64,000 nt of DNA. Source: Chitiniphilus shinanonensis DSM 23277. Its GTDB lineage: Bacteria > Pseudomonadota > Gammaproteobacteria > Burkholderiales > Chitinibacteraceae. Shown piece after piece: positions 8,704 to 17,455 of the stretch (position 1 is its first letter; each line of letters begins with the position of its first letter). The position numbers and the translations under genes were made by a program. The stretch lies in the NCBI RefSeq assembly GCF_000374805.1, contig NZ_KB895334.1, positions 256,685 to 320,684 on the forward strand, given 5' to 3'. Below the pieces are notes generated by a model. The model did not search any database. It had not been told where the DNA came from and saw only the letters and a program-made list of their open reading frames with translations.

Positions 8704-8955
8704 ATGAACCCCACGCAACAACGCATCGTCGAGATCTGTCTGCAAGTCATCGAAATGACCCACGACGAGATCGGCCTGAACGATGAATTCCGCTCGTTCG
8801 CCCACATCGATTCGCTCAAGTCGCTCGACCTGATGACCGCGCTGGAACGCGAATTCAAGTTGAAGCTGCCCGAGGCCGAACTGCGCGAGTTCGAGACCAT
8901 CGGCAAGGTGATTGCCGTGGTCGAGCGCTATCTGCCGGAGATGGTCGCCGCCTGA
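8704..8955 (+). CDS. Acyl carrier protein 2
   Basis: An 83-residue ACP with the attachment serine Ser37 in HIDSLKSLDLM and a typical acidic helix II (ALEREFKLKLPE). It differs clearly from the first ACP (7495), so the two may carry different intermediates, as in aryl-polyene-type systems that use two ACPs. A GAGGAAACACC ribosome site precedes the ATG. Confidence 0.9.
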   Translation: MNPTQQRIVEICLQVIEMTHDEIGLNDEFRSFAHIDSLKSLDLMTALEREFKLKLPEAELREFETIGKVIAVVERYLPEMVAA

Positions 8956-8980
8956 TCCCCCCCGGAACGAATGCCGGGCG

Positions 8981-9278
8981 CATTGCGGCGTTGCACCTCG
9001 CTCGCGGGGGAATCACCCCGCGTCGCTCGGCGCGCCTTGCACTGCCTCCCGGCATTCGTCCCGGACCGTGGAATAGGTGTCAGGAGCATTGCGGCGTCGC
9101 ACCTCGCTCGCGGGAGACCCACCCCGCATAGCTCGGCGCGTCTTGCACTGCATTCCGGCATTCGTCCCGGACCGTGGAATAGGTGTCAGGAGCATTGCGG
9201 CGTTGCGCCTCGCTCGCGGGGGAATCACCCCGCGTCGCTCGGCGCGCCTTGCACTGCCTCCCGGCATTCGTCCCGGAC
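8981..9278 (+). repeat. 106-bp tandem repeat array, 2.8 units
   Basis: Units start at 8981, 9087 and 9193, exactly 106 bp apart; the third stops after 86 bp. Units 1 and 3 differ at one position over their shared length, while unit 2 differs at about nine. Each unit contains the dyad CGCGGGG-GAATCA-CCCCGCG. The sequence before unit 1 (CCCGGAACGAATGCCGGG) is nearly the inverse of the unit end (CCGGCATTCGTCCCGG). The array occupies most of the 418-bp gap between ACP 2 and the next reductase gene; the remaining 95 bp show only the ribosome site of that gene. Confidence 0.9.
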
Positions 9279-9373
9279 TGGTCGTCCCATTTCCGTTTCC
9301 GGTGCCTGCACCAAGCCCGTTGCCCGCAGCGCGCTTGGCCCAGGCTCCGCCCTCTTGGCTGAAGGAACAGAAC

Positions 9374-10393
9374 ATGCGTGTGTTTCTCACCGGCGCCACC
9401 GGCTTCGTCGGTCTCAACATCGTCCAGGCGCTGCTCGCCGCCGGTCATGACGTGGCCTGCCTGGTGCGCCCGCAGGCGCGCCGCCAGTACCTGGAGCGCC
9501 TGCCCGTGGCGCTGGTGCCCGGCCGGCTCGACGACGCAGCCGGCCTGGCCGCCGCGCTGCGCGGCATGGATGCGGTGATCCACGCCGCTGGCGACACCAG
9601 TTGCCTGATGCGCGATCTGCCGCGGCTGACCGCCACCAACGTCGAAGGCACCCGCGCGGTGCTGGACGCGGCGCGGCGCGCCGGGGTGCGGCGGCTGGTG
9701 TACACCAGCACCACCTCCACCATCGGCTCCACCGGACAGCCGGGCATGGCGGCCGACGAAACCATGCCGTTGCAGCCGTGGCGCGCCGCCTCGCCCTATG
9801 CCCGCACCAAGCTGGAGGCCGAGCGCCTGGTGCGCGACGCGCGCGGGCTCGACGCCATCGTGCTCAACCCGGCCGAAGTGCTCGGCGCCTGGGACCACAC
9901 CCTGCAATGGGGGCGCATCGTGCTCGCCGTCGCCACCGGCCAGCTGCCGTTCGTGCCGCCCGGCAGCGGCACCTTCGCCCCGGCCGACGCCGTGGCCGAG
10001 GCGCACGTCGCCGCCCTCACGCGGGGCGTGCCGGGCGAGCGTTACATCCTCGGCGGCCACCATGTCGATTTTGCCGCGCTGATCGCCGAAATCGCCGCCG
10101 CCACCGGCGGCGACGCCCGCCCGCTGGCGCGCCGGCCCTACGCGCTGCAACGGCTGGAGGCCGGCCTGCGCCAGGCGCTGCCGGGGCTGGCGCCGCCCGC
10201 CGTCGACGCCTACCGCATGCGCGTGTTCGGCGGCCATCACCTGTTCGACGACGGCAAGGCGCGCCGGCAGCTGGGCTACGCGCCGCCGCCGCTGCGCCAT
10301 GCCATCGAAGCGTGCTTCGCCTGGTATCGCGAACACGGCTTCCTGCCCGCGCCGGAAGCCACCCTCCACTCCACCCAATGGAAACCCGCATGA
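9374..10393 (+). CDS. NAD(P)-dependent epimerase/reductase (extended SDR)
   Basis: A 339-residue extended SDR of the dihydroflavonol-reductase/3-beta-HSD type. It has the N-terminal cofactor motif TGATGFVG, the active-site serine/threonine run YTSTTSTIG and the catalytic YARTK. Members reduce ketones or aldehydes or epimerise sugars; here reduction of a chain carbonyl, or of a thioester-derived aldehyde, is plausible but unproven. It starts after AAGGAACAG and ends in an ATGA overlap with the following ketoreductase, so the two are translationally coupled. It is the first gene after the tandem array. Confidence 0.82.
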   Translation: MRVFLTGATGFVGLNIVQALLAAGHDVACLVRPQARRQYLERLPVALVPGRLDDAAGLAAALRGMDAVIHAAGDTSCLMRDLPRLTATNVEGTRAVLDAARRAGVRRLVYTSTTSTIGSTGQPGMAADETMPLQPWRAASPYARTKLEAERLVRDARGLDAIVLNPAEVLGAWDHTLQWGRIVLAVATGQLPFVPPGSGTFAPADAVAEAHVAALTRGVPGERYILGGHHVDFAALIAEIAAATGGDARPLARRPYALQRLEAGLRQALPGLAPPAVDAYRMRVFGGHHLFDDGKARRQLGYAPPPLRHAIEACFAWYREHGFLPAPEATLHSTQWKPA

Positions 10394-11145
10394 ACCACAT
10401 CCACGACAACGCCGCGGCCGAGCCGGTCGCGCTGGTCACCGGGGGCTCGCGCGGCGTCGGCGCCGCCATCGTGCGCCTGCTGCACGCCCAGGGCTGGCGC
10501 GTCGCCTTCACCTACCTGGGCAGCGAGGACCGCGCCCGCGCCCTGGTGGACGAACTGGGCGAGACCCGGCTGCAGGCGATCCGCGCCGACGCCCGCGACC
10601 CGGCCGCCGCCGGCGCCATGCTGAGCCGCGCGGTCGATCGCTTCGGCCGGCTCGACGCCCTGGTCAATAACGCCGGTGTCACCCGCGACGGCTCGATCCT
10701 GATGATGAACGAGGACGACTGGCGCGCCGTGCTGTCGGCCAACCTGGACGGCGCCTTCTACGCCTGCAAGGCCGCGATTCCGCTGTTCCTGCGCCAGCGC
10801 GCCGGCGCCATCGTCAACGTGTCGTCGGTGGCCGGCGTGGTCGGCGTGCCGGGGCAGGCCAACTACTGTGCCAGCAAGGCTGGCCTGATCGGCATGTCGC
10901 GGGCGCTGGCGCTGGAATGCGCCGGGCGCGGCGTGCGGGTCAACGTGGTCGCGCCGGGCTTCATCCGCACCGACATGACCGACGCGCTCAACGAGCGCCA
11001 GCAGGCCGACGCGCTGGCGCGCATCCCCCTCAAGCGCTTCGGCGAGACCGACGAAGTGGCCGCGCTGGTCGGCTTCCTGCTGTCGCCCGGCGCGTCCTAC
11101 GTCACCGGCCAGGTGTTCGTGGTGGACGGAGGGCTGACCACATGA
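10390..11145 (+). CDS. 3-oxoacyl-ACP reductase (FabG-like ketoreductase)
   Basis: A 251-residue classical SDR with every FabG landmark: [19 protein letters not shown], the catalytic Ser in [13 protein letters not shown], and the end motif GQVFVVDGG. It reduces beta-ketoacyl-ACP to beta-hydroxyacyl-ACP using NADPH. It overlaps the gene before and the dehydratase after by ATGA. Sitting beside a dehydratase and a ketosynthase pair, it is the ketoreductase of the island's type II PKS rather than the housekeeping FabG. Confidence 0.9.
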   Translation: MNHIHDNAAAEPVALVTGGSRGVGAAIVRLLHAQGWRVAFTYLGSEDRARALVDELGETRLQAIRADARDPAAAGAMLSRAVDRFGRLDALVNNAGVTRDGSILMMNEDDWRAVLSANLDGAFYACKAAIPLFLRQRAGAIVNVSSVAGVVGVPGQANYCASKAGLIGMSRALALECAGRGVRVNVVAPGFIRTDMTDALNERQQADALARIPLKRFGETDEVAALVGFLLSPGASYVTGQVFVVDGGLTT

Positions 11146-11645
11146 GCCCGACCACCCTGCTCGACCGCGACCCGCTGACTTTGCCGGTGGCCGAGGTGAT
11201 CCCCCACCGCGAGCCGTTCCTGCTGCTCGACAGCGTTTCCGCCGGCGTGCCCGGCGAGTGGGTCACCGCCCACTACCGGGTGCGCGAGGACAACCCCGTG
11301 TTTCGCGGCCACTTCCCCGACGAGCCGGTGTTCCCCGGCGTGCTGCTGCTGGAAAACATGGCCCAGGCCGCCTGCTGGGTGATGGCCGCGGCCGAGCCGG
11401 GGCAGGGCGGACTGTACGTGCTGGTGCGCGTCACCCAGAGCACCTTCCACCAGATGGTGCGCCCCGGCGACCAGCTGGAGACGCGGGCCCGGCTGAGCCG
11501 CCGGCTGGAGCGCTTCTCGCAGTTCGACTGCGAGGTCAGCGTGGGCGGCCACCGCGTGGCCAGCGCGGAATTGCTGGTGTCGCGGCGCGACAAGGCGGTG
11601 TCCGCGCCGGCGCCGCAGCCGGCGGTGTGGCGGGAGGCGCAGTGA
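11142..11645 (+). CDS. 3-hydroxyacyl-ACP dehydratase (FabZ-like)
   Basis: A 167-residue hot-dog-fold dehydratase. The FabZ signature [11 protein letters not shown] is followed by the active-site segment [20 protein letters not shown], which holds the catalytic His and Glu. It would convert beta-hydroxyacyl-ACP to trans-2-enoyl-ACP. No enoyl reductase of the FabI or FabK type is seen in the island, so double bonds may be retained, giving a polyene unless the dienoyl-reductase-like SDR acts. ATGA overlap with the ketoreductase. Confidence 0.9.
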   Translation: MSPTTLLDRDPLTLPVAEVIPHREPFLLLDSVSAGVPGEWVTAHYRVREDNPVFRGHFPDEPVFPGVLLLENMAQAACWVMAAAEPGQGGLYVLVRVTQSTFHQMVRPGDQLETRARLSRRLERFSQFDCEVSVGGHRVASAELLVSRRDKAVSAPAPQPAVWREAQ

Positions 11646-11751
11646 TGGGCGCGCCCGGATCGAACAAGGCCGAAGCCATGACGGCCCAGCGCGTTGCGGT
11701 GTGGGCGACCGCGGCCGTTCGCGGTGGAGCGGGTCGCACGCCAACGTCGAC

Positions 11752-11952
11752 TTCTCAAACGCCGAGCGCCTGTGGCGCGGGGCTGATTGACGCCCTCAAC
11801 GGCCGGGCGGGCCGGTTCATTTCTTTTGCTCCGCCAAAAGAAACGAACCAAAGAAAAGGCGGCCCGCGCCTGCGCCCCTCCGGGGTGCCCTGCGTCGGTC
11901 GCGAGCCCAAGGTCTCGCTCCACTCCTCGGCGCTGCGTAACGGGGGGAAAAG
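11752..11952 (+). repeat. Dispersed element with CAAAAGAAACGAACCAAAG core, copy A
   Basis: This repeat lies in the 439-bp gap between the dehydratase and the ketosynthase. It contains GCGCCTGTGGCGCGG, TTCATTTCTTTTG, CCAAAAGAAACGAACCAAAG and CTGCGTCGGTCGCGAGCC. Two related copies, in opposite orientations, lie at 53963-54565. Translation of the core gives the peptide FISFAPPKETNQRKG in each copy, which creates spurious short open frames. The rest of the gap (11646-11751 and 11953-12084) shows no gene; a GAGAGG ribosome site precedes 12085. Confidence 0.8.
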
Positions 11953-12084
11953 CCGCTGGAAACGAAGCAGCGGCGGCAATGGAGTTCTGAAGCTGCGTGC
12001 AACGAATCCCGACGGGATACGGATGCAAGCAGGTTTTCCAGGCAATTGCGTCGTGTCGCAAACCCTCAGCAACGAGAGGCACTC

Positions 12085-13314
12085 ATGAAATCAGCAGATC
12101 TTCCGCGCATCGTCGTCACCGGCCTTGGCGCGATCACCACCATCGGTCGCGATCCGGCCGCTTTCTTCGCCAACGCGCTGGGCGGTGTGGTCGGTATCAG
12201 CGCGGTGCGCGGCATCGACGTGTCGCGCATGAATTCCGACCGCGGCGGCGAGGTGCACGACTTCGACATCGCCGAGCACTTCCCCGGCCGCGCCGACCTG
12301 GCGCAGCTGGGGCGCGCCAAGCAGCTGGCGCTGGCCGCCGCGCGCCAGTGCGTCGAGGACGCCGGCTTCGCCATCGGCGAGCGCCCGTTCGACGTCGGCG
12401 TGGCGCTGGGCTACACCCAGGGCGAATCCAAGGAGTTGGAGTTCTGTTGCGACCAGATCGCCGCCGGCGCGCTGGACGACGACGGGCTGCGCGCCTTCGC
12501 CGGCTATGCGCCGCACACGCTGTCGCAGGCCATCGGCCGCGAATTCGGCGCCTGCGGCCCGGCGGTCACCATCGGCAACGCCTGCTCGGCCAGCAACTTC
12601 GCCATCGGCGCCGCCATCGACCTGATGCGGCGCGGCGACGCGGTGGCGATGATCGTCGGCGGCGCCGACGCCTTCTCGCGCTACGGCTACGCCGGCTTCT
12701 CGCGCCTGGGCGCCATCGCCCCGGACGTACCGCGCCCGTTCAGCCGCGACCGCCAGGGCATGGTGCCGGCCGAAGGCGCCGCCATGCTGTTCCTGGAAAC
12801 CCTCGACAGCGCACTGGCGCGCGGCGCCACCATCCTGGCCGAGGTCGCCGGCTACGGCGAAAGCTGCGACGCCCACCACATCACCCAGCCCAACCCGGCC
12901 GGCATCGCCCAAGCCGCGCGCGCCGCGCTCGACAGCGCCGGGCTGGCGCCGGACCAAGTCTGCTACCTGTCGGTGCACGGCACCGGTACCCAGGCCAGCG
13001 ACAAGGCCGAATCGGCCGCCTTCGGCCAGCTGTTCGGCGAGCGCATCCCGCCGCTGTCGTCGGTGAAATCGATGGTCGGCCACGCCATGGGCGCCGCCAG
13101 CGCCATCGAGTGCGTCGCCGCCATCTGCTCGATCCAGGCGCAGGTGCTGACCCCGACCATGAACCACCTCGGCCCGGACGAGCAGTGCCCGGTGGACTGC
13201 GTACCGCTCCAGGCGCGCCCGGCGCCGGTGCGCAACGTGCTCAAGACCGCTTCGGCCTTCGGCGGCAACAACGCCGTGGTGCTGTTCCGCCAATACCCCG
13301 CACAGGAAGACTGA
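12085..13314 (+). CDS. Beta-ketoacyl synthase (KS-alpha, FabF-like)
   Basis: A 409-residue condensing enzyme with a complete catalytic triad: Cys167 in GNACSASN, His298 in SVHGTGT and His333 in KSMVGHAMG. It elongates an ACP-bound chain by decarboxylative condensation with malonyl-ACP. It is immediately followed, with one base between stop and start, by a ketosynthase-like protein lacking the active-site Cys, the arrangement of KS-CLF heterodimers in type II PKSs. The CLF-type partner and the neighbouring KR, DH and two ACPs argue for a specialised role over housekeeping FabF. Confidence 0.92.
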   Translation: MKSADLPRIVVTGLGAITTIGRDPAAFFANALGGVVGISAVRGIDVSRMNSDRGGEVHDFDIAEHFPGRADLAQLGRAKQLALAAARQCVEDAGFAIGERPFDVGVALGYTQGESKELEFCCDQIAAGALDDDGLRAFAGYAPHTLSQAIGREFGACGPAVTIGNACSASNFAIGAAIDLMRRGDAVAMIVGGADAFSRYGYAGFSRLGAIAPDVPRPFSRDRQGMVPAEGAAMLFLETLDSALARGATILAEVAGYGESCDAHHITQPNPAGIAQAARAALDSAGLAPDQVCYLSVHGTGTQASDKAESAAFGQLFGERIPPLSSVKSMVGHAMGAASAIECVAAICSIQAQVLTPTMNHLGPDEQCPVDCVPLQARPAPVRNVLKTASAFGGNNAVVLFRQYPAQED

Positions 13315-13315
13315 C

Positions 13316-14380
13316 ATGGATGCCCAACTCGTCATCAGCGCCGCCGCCGCGCTGTCGCCCTACGGCCTGGGCGTGCAGGCCCTGCTCGACGGCCTGCGCA
13401 CCGCGCCGCCGGCCTTCGCCCCGCTGGAAGGCGCTTACCGCGCCGAGCCCAAGCTGGCCCGCGTGCCCGACTACGACGCCCGCGAACTGCTCGCCACCCG
13501 CAGCATCGGCAACTTCGACCGGCTGACGCTGCATGTCTGCGTCGCCGCCGCCCAGCTGCACCGGGCCATGGGGCTGGACGACCCCGCCGTGCGCCGCGAA
13601 CAGCTGCCGGACGAGCGCGTCAGCCTGGTGCTCGGCAGCAGCGGCCCGTTGCAGAGCGTGCTGGCGTTCGACCTCCAGGCCATCGACGAGCCGCGCTACG
13701 TGCAGCCCAGCATCTATCCCAACGTGGTGTTCAACGTGCCGGCCAGCTACGCTGCGATCCGCCACGGCATCCGCGGCAGCTGCATCACCCTCACCGACGG
13801 CGACGCGTCCGGGCTGATCGCCTTCTCGCTGGCCGCCTCGCAACTGGAAGCCGGCCGCATCGACCTGGCGCTGGTCGGCGCCGCCGAAGAGGCCACCCCC
13901 GCCTACGCGCTGTACCGCCACAGCCTGGCGCACGCCGCCGGCCAGCCGGCCGCACCGCTGGTCGAGGGCGCCGCGCTGCTGGCGCTGGAAACCGCCGCGC
14001 AGGCGCGCCGCCACGGCCGCGACGCGCTGGCCGGCGTGTTCGGCTGCGCCCACGTGCAGTCGCCCGGCAGCGCCACCCAGGGGTTGGCCGCCTGCCTGGA
14101 CAAACTGCGCCGCCGCTTCGGCGCCATGCTGGACGAAGTGGGCACCGTGGCGCTGGCGCCCGGCGTCGATGCCGACGCGCTCGGCCTGGGCGGTTGCCGC
14201 CGGCTGGCGCTGCACCAGCGCCTGGGCGAGAGCGGCACGCTGTACGGCGCCTATGCCGTGCTCGACCTGCTGGGCGACCCGCGCGTGGCGGCCGGCGAAC
14301 TGGCGCTGGTGTTGCACGGCAGCGACCACGGCCCGTGCGCCGCGCTGCTGCTGCAAAAGCACCGGGACCTCGCCGCATGA
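13316..14380 (+). CDS. Cys-less ketosynthase homologue, probable chain-length factor (KS-beta)
   Basis: A 354-residue thiolase-fold protein, shorter than a full KS (about 410). In the nucleophile loop the conserved Ala-Cys is replaced: ITLTDGDASG has Asp163 where Cys167 sits in the upstream KS. The two catalytic histidine motifs (HGTGT and VGHAMG) are also missing, so it cannot condense by itself. A pairing with the upstream KS as a CLF, setting chain length as in aryl-polyene and ishigamide-type highly reducing type II PKSs, is the natural reading. ATGA overlap with the following ligase. Confidence 0.82.
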   Translation: MDAQLVISAAAALSPYGLGVQALLDGLRTAPPAFAPLEGAYRAEPKLARVPDYDARELLATRSIGNFDRLTLHVCVAAAQLHRAMGLDDPAVRREQLPDERVSLVLGSSGPLQSVLAFDLQAIDEPRYVQPSIYPNVVFNVPASYAAIRHGIRGSCITLTDGDASGLIAFSLAASQLEAGRIDLALVGAAEEATPAYALYRHSLAHAAGQPAAPLVEGAALLALETAAQARRHGRDALAGVFGCAHVQSPGSATQGLAACLDKLRRRFGAMLDEVGTVALAPGVDADALGLGGCRRLALHQRLGESGTLYGAYAVLDLLGDPRVAAGELALVLHGSDHGPCAALLLQKHRDLAA

Positions 14381-15969
14381 ACGCGCTGGACCACCGCACG
14401 CTGGCCGACGCCTGGGCGTGGCGGGTCGACCAGACCCCGCACCGCACCGCGCTGATCTTCGACGAGCAGCCGTGGCGCTACCGCGACCTGGCCGTCGCCG
14501 CCGGCGGCATCGCCGGCCGGCTGGCCGACCACGGCGTGACGGCGGGCGAGCGGGTGATCCTGCTGCTGGACAACGGGCCCACCTTCATTGCCGCCTTCCT
14601 CGCCTGCCAGCAACTGGGCGCGATCCCGGTGCCGGCCTCGCCGCGCAGCGGCGCCGAGCGCATGGCCTATCTGTGCCGCGACGCCGGCGCCCGGCTGATC
14701 CTGATCGAGCCGGCGCTGGGCGCGCGCCACCGCGCGCTGCACCAGGCGCAGCCCTACGCCCCGCTGCTGCTGGAAGTGGCCGCCGGCGCCGACCATCCGC
14801 CGCGCGTGGCCGCCGCCGCGCCAGCCGGCGCATGCGCCTTCATCCAGTACACCTCCGGCTCCACCGGCGACGCCAAGGGCGTGATGATCGGCCACGACGC
14901 GGTGCTGGAGAACATCCGCGCCTTTGCCGCGCACATGGCACTGGCCGACGGCGACCTGTTCGCCTCGCTGCTGCCGTTGTTCCACGACATGGGCCTGGTG
15001 TGCTTCGGCCTGGCGCCGCTGTTGCTGGGCCACCCGCTGCTGCTGTACCGCCAGGACGCCACCAGCCTGTACGCCTGGCTGGGCGGCATCGGCCGCCATC
15101 GCGCCACCATCAGCGGCGCGCCCGACAGCCTGTTGCAGATCGCCAACCGCGTGGTCGCCGAGCCGGCCGACTACCCGCTCGACAGCCTGCGGCTGCTGAT
15201 CTGCGGCTCCGAGCCGGTGCGGCGCGACAGCATCGACACCTTCGGCGCCCGCTTCGGCGTGCGCCACGCCATCAAACCCGCCTACGGCATGGCCGAGCTG
15301 ACGCTGTGCGCCACGCTGACCCCGCACGACGCCGCCTGCCGCGTCGACGCCCAGGGCCGGGTCGCCTCCGGCCGCGCCGTGCCCGGCGTCGAGCTGTGGG
15401 TGCGCGGCGCCGACGGCCGCGCCACCCGCCAGCCCGGCGTCAGCGGCGAGATCCTGGTGGCGTCGCCGTCGCGCATGCTCGGCTACTGGCAACGGCCGCA
15501 GGCCAGCGCCGCCGCCTTCGACGAAGCCGGCCGCCTCGCCACCGGCGACGTCGGCTGCCTGGACGCCGACGGCTGGCTGTACGTGGTCGGCCGCAGCAAG
15601 AACCTGCTGATCCGCGGCGGCGAGAAATACAACCCGCACGACATCGAACAGGCCGCGCAGGCATTCGACGCCGTGCGCCGCGCCGGTGTGGTGCAGACCG
15701 CCGACGGCCGCATCGTCGCCGTGCTGGAGACCGACCGCCTGCTGCTGGGCGACGCCGCCGCGCTGGGCGAGCTGGCGGCCGCGTTGCGCCGCGCCGCGCA
15801 CCAGCGCGCCGGCATCGCGCCCGACGCCTGCTGGTTCGTGCCCGGCGGCGCCATCCCGCTGACCGAAAACGGCAAGATGCAGCACGCCGCCTTGCGCCGT
15901 CGCATCGAATGCGGCGAGCTGACGCCGGCCTGGTGCGACACCCCGCGGGAGCCGGCCCATGCTGCATGA
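14377..15969 (+). CDS. Free-standing fatty acyl-AMP/acyl-ACP ligase
   Basis: A 530-residue ANL-superfamily enzyme. The phosphate-binding loop is YTSGSTGDAKGVM (about residue 155), a YGMAE motif follows, and the late motif GRSKNLLIRGGEKYNPHDIE is of the fatty acyl-AMP ligase type. ENGKM near the end carries the catalytic Lys. It activates an acid as acyl-AMP and probably loads an ACP; it could prime the type II PKS with a starter acid. The island has a second FAAL fused to the NRPS, so the two must have separate jobs. ATGA-coupled to the CLF gene. Confidence 0.85.
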   Translation: MNALDHRTLADAWAWRVDQTPHRTALIFDEQPWRYRDLAVAAGGIAGRLADHGVTAGERVILLLDNGPTFIAAFLACQQLGAIPVPASPRSGAERMAYLCRDAGARLILIEPALGARHRALHQAQPYAPLLLEVAAGADHPPRVAAAAPAGACAFIQYTSGSTGDAKGVMIGHDAVLENIRAFAAHMALADGDLFASLLPLFHDMGLVCFGLAPLLLGHPLLLYRQDATSLYAWLGGIGRHRATISGAPDSLLQIANRVVAEPADYPLDSLRLLICGSEPVRRDSIDTFGARFGVRHAIKPAYGMAELTLCATLTPHDAACRVDAQGRVASGRAVPGVELWVRGADGRATRQPGVSGEILVASPSRMLGYWQRPQASAAAFDEAGRLATGDVGCLDADGWLYVVGRSKNLLIRGGEKYNPHDIEQAAQAFDAVRRAGVVQTADGRIVAVLETDRLLLGDAAALGELAAALRRAAHQRAGIAPDACWFVPGGAIPLTENGKMQHAALRRRIECGELTPAWCDTPREPAHAA

Positions 15970-17455
15970 GCTGCTCGACCTGGCCTGGCGCCGTAGCGCC
16001 AACCTCGGCCACGACGCGGTCGACCCCGAGGTCGCCGCGCTGGGCGAACACCTGACGCGGCTGGCCGGGCCGCTGCGCGCCGACGCCGATCCCGATCCGG
16101 CGCTCGATCAGGCGGTGCTGGCCGAATGCTTCGAGCGCGGCCTGTTCTCGCTCACCGTGCCGCGCGACGCCGGCGGGCTGGGCGCCAGCCTGCACGACTT
16201 CGTCGTCACCATGGAGCGGCTGGCGCAACTGGGGCCGGCCTACGTCATCACCGCCGTGCCGCACCTGTGCGTCAGCGTCAAGGCCGTAGCCGAGCTGTGC
16301 CCGGCGCCGCAGGCGCGCGAACTGCTGGCCGACATCCGTCGCCGCCACCGGCTGCTGGCGTTCGCCATCACCGAGGAGACCGGCTCGGACGTCGCCACCG
16401 TGCGCACCCGGCTGGCCCGCGACACCGACGGCACGCTGCGCCTGAACGGCCGCAAGCAGTGGATCACCAACCTGGAGCGCGCCAGCCACGTGGTGGTGGT
16501 CGCAGCCTGCCCCGACGCCCACCCGGCGCCCGGCGCCACCCGCTTCGTCTGCGTGGCGCTGGACCAGCCCGGCGTCGAGGTCGCCGCCGCCTGGGACAAA
16601 CACTGCGCCAACGGCTCGGACACCGCCGACCTGTTCCTCGACCACGTCGCCATCGCACCGTGGCAACTGCTGGGCGAGGCCGGCAAGGGCATGGCCCATT
16701 TCAACCGCCTGGTGTTGCCCGGCCGCCTGGGCGCCGCCGCCGGCTGCGTCGGCCTGGCGCGCGACGCGCTGGCGGTATGCGGCGCCGATGCCGCGCCGCC
16801 GCTGTCGCCGGGCCGGCTCGATGCACTGGCCGCTGCCACCGGCGCGCTGGGCCGCCTGTTGCGCTGGGTCGCCCGCCTGGGCGACCAAGGTCATCCCCAG
16901 TTCGCCGCGCTGGTGGCGCTGACCAAGCACACCGTGTCGCAGCAGGCGCAGGCCATCGTCGGCGAACTCGACGCCGCCTATGCCGGCCAGGGCCGCGCCA
17001 CCCCGCCGTCGATCGCCCGCACGGCGCAGGCCATGGGCCTGCTGCGGCTGCTCAAGGGGCCGGGCGAAGTGCTGGCGCAGCAGACCGTCGCCGCCTGGCT
17101 GCGCCTGCCGGCCGGCCGCGCCGGCGACGACTGGCCGCAGCCGCTGCGCTCGGCGCACGACGCGCTGGCGCACTGGTTCGCCGATCTGGCGGCGCAGGGA
17201 GGGCCCAGCGCCCGCCCCGGCGCGGTCGCCTCGCTGGGCGACGCCTGCGGCGCCGCGCTGCTGCTGGCCTGCGCCAGCGCCGCCGACGAAGCCGCCCGCT
17301 GGGCCTGGCACCACTTCAGCCTGCGAGCGCGCTGCCATCCGCTGCGCATGCACCTGGCGCCCGACGCCGCCACCCATTCCTTCCACGCCCTGCGCCAGGC
17401 CCGTGCCCACGGCCGGCTGGGGCCCGATCTCGCGGGAGCGTTCGCATGGTCATGA
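15959..17455 (+). CDS. Acyl-CoA dehydrogenase-like flavoprotein
   Basis: A 498-residue acyl-CoA dehydrogenase homologue. Recognisable parts are the N-terminal helical domain (LPRDAGGLG-type segment, here VPRDAGGLGASL), the FAD/substrate strand region AITEETGSDVATVRTRL and LNGRKQWITN, and GEAGKGMAHF. The C-terminal half is longer and more divergent than usual. It overlaps the ligase gene by 11 bp, suggesting that both act on the same acyl thioester: dehydrogenation of an ACP- or CoA-bound chain to an enoyl form. A second, shorter homologue sits at 33830. Confidence 0.85.
   Translation: MLHELLDLAWRRSANLGHDAVDPEVAALGEHLTRLAGPLRADADPDPALDQAVLAECFERGLFSLTVPRDAGGLGASLHDFVVTMERLAQLGPAYVITAVPHLCVSVKAVAELCPAPQARELLADIRRRHRLLAFAITEETGSDVATVRTRLARDTDGTLRLNGRKQWITNLERASHVVVVAACPDAHPAPGATRFVCVALDQPGVEVAAAWDKHCANGSDTADLFLDHVAIAPWQLLGEAGKGMAHFNRLVLPGRLGAAAGCVGLARDALAVCGADAAPPLSPGRLDALAAATGALGRLLRWVARLGDQGHPQFAALVALTKHTVSQQAQAIVGELDAAYAGQGRATPPSIARTAQAMGLLRLLKGPGEVLAQQTVAAWLRLPAGRAGDDWPQPLRSAHDALAHWFADLAAQGGPSARPGAVASLGDACGAALLLACASAADEAARWAWHHFSLRARCHPLRMHLAPDAATHSFHALRQARAHGRLGPDLAGAFAWS

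Noticed and set aside
8981-9278. CRISPR array
   Set aside because: The 106-bp units are directly adjacent with no unique spacers, only about three copies, and no cas genes are present.
11648-12082. Protein-coding gene after the dehydratase (frame containing FISFAPPKETNQRKG)
   Set aside because: The same peptide arises from repeat copies at 53963-54565 in unrelated contexts, so it is a translated repeat.
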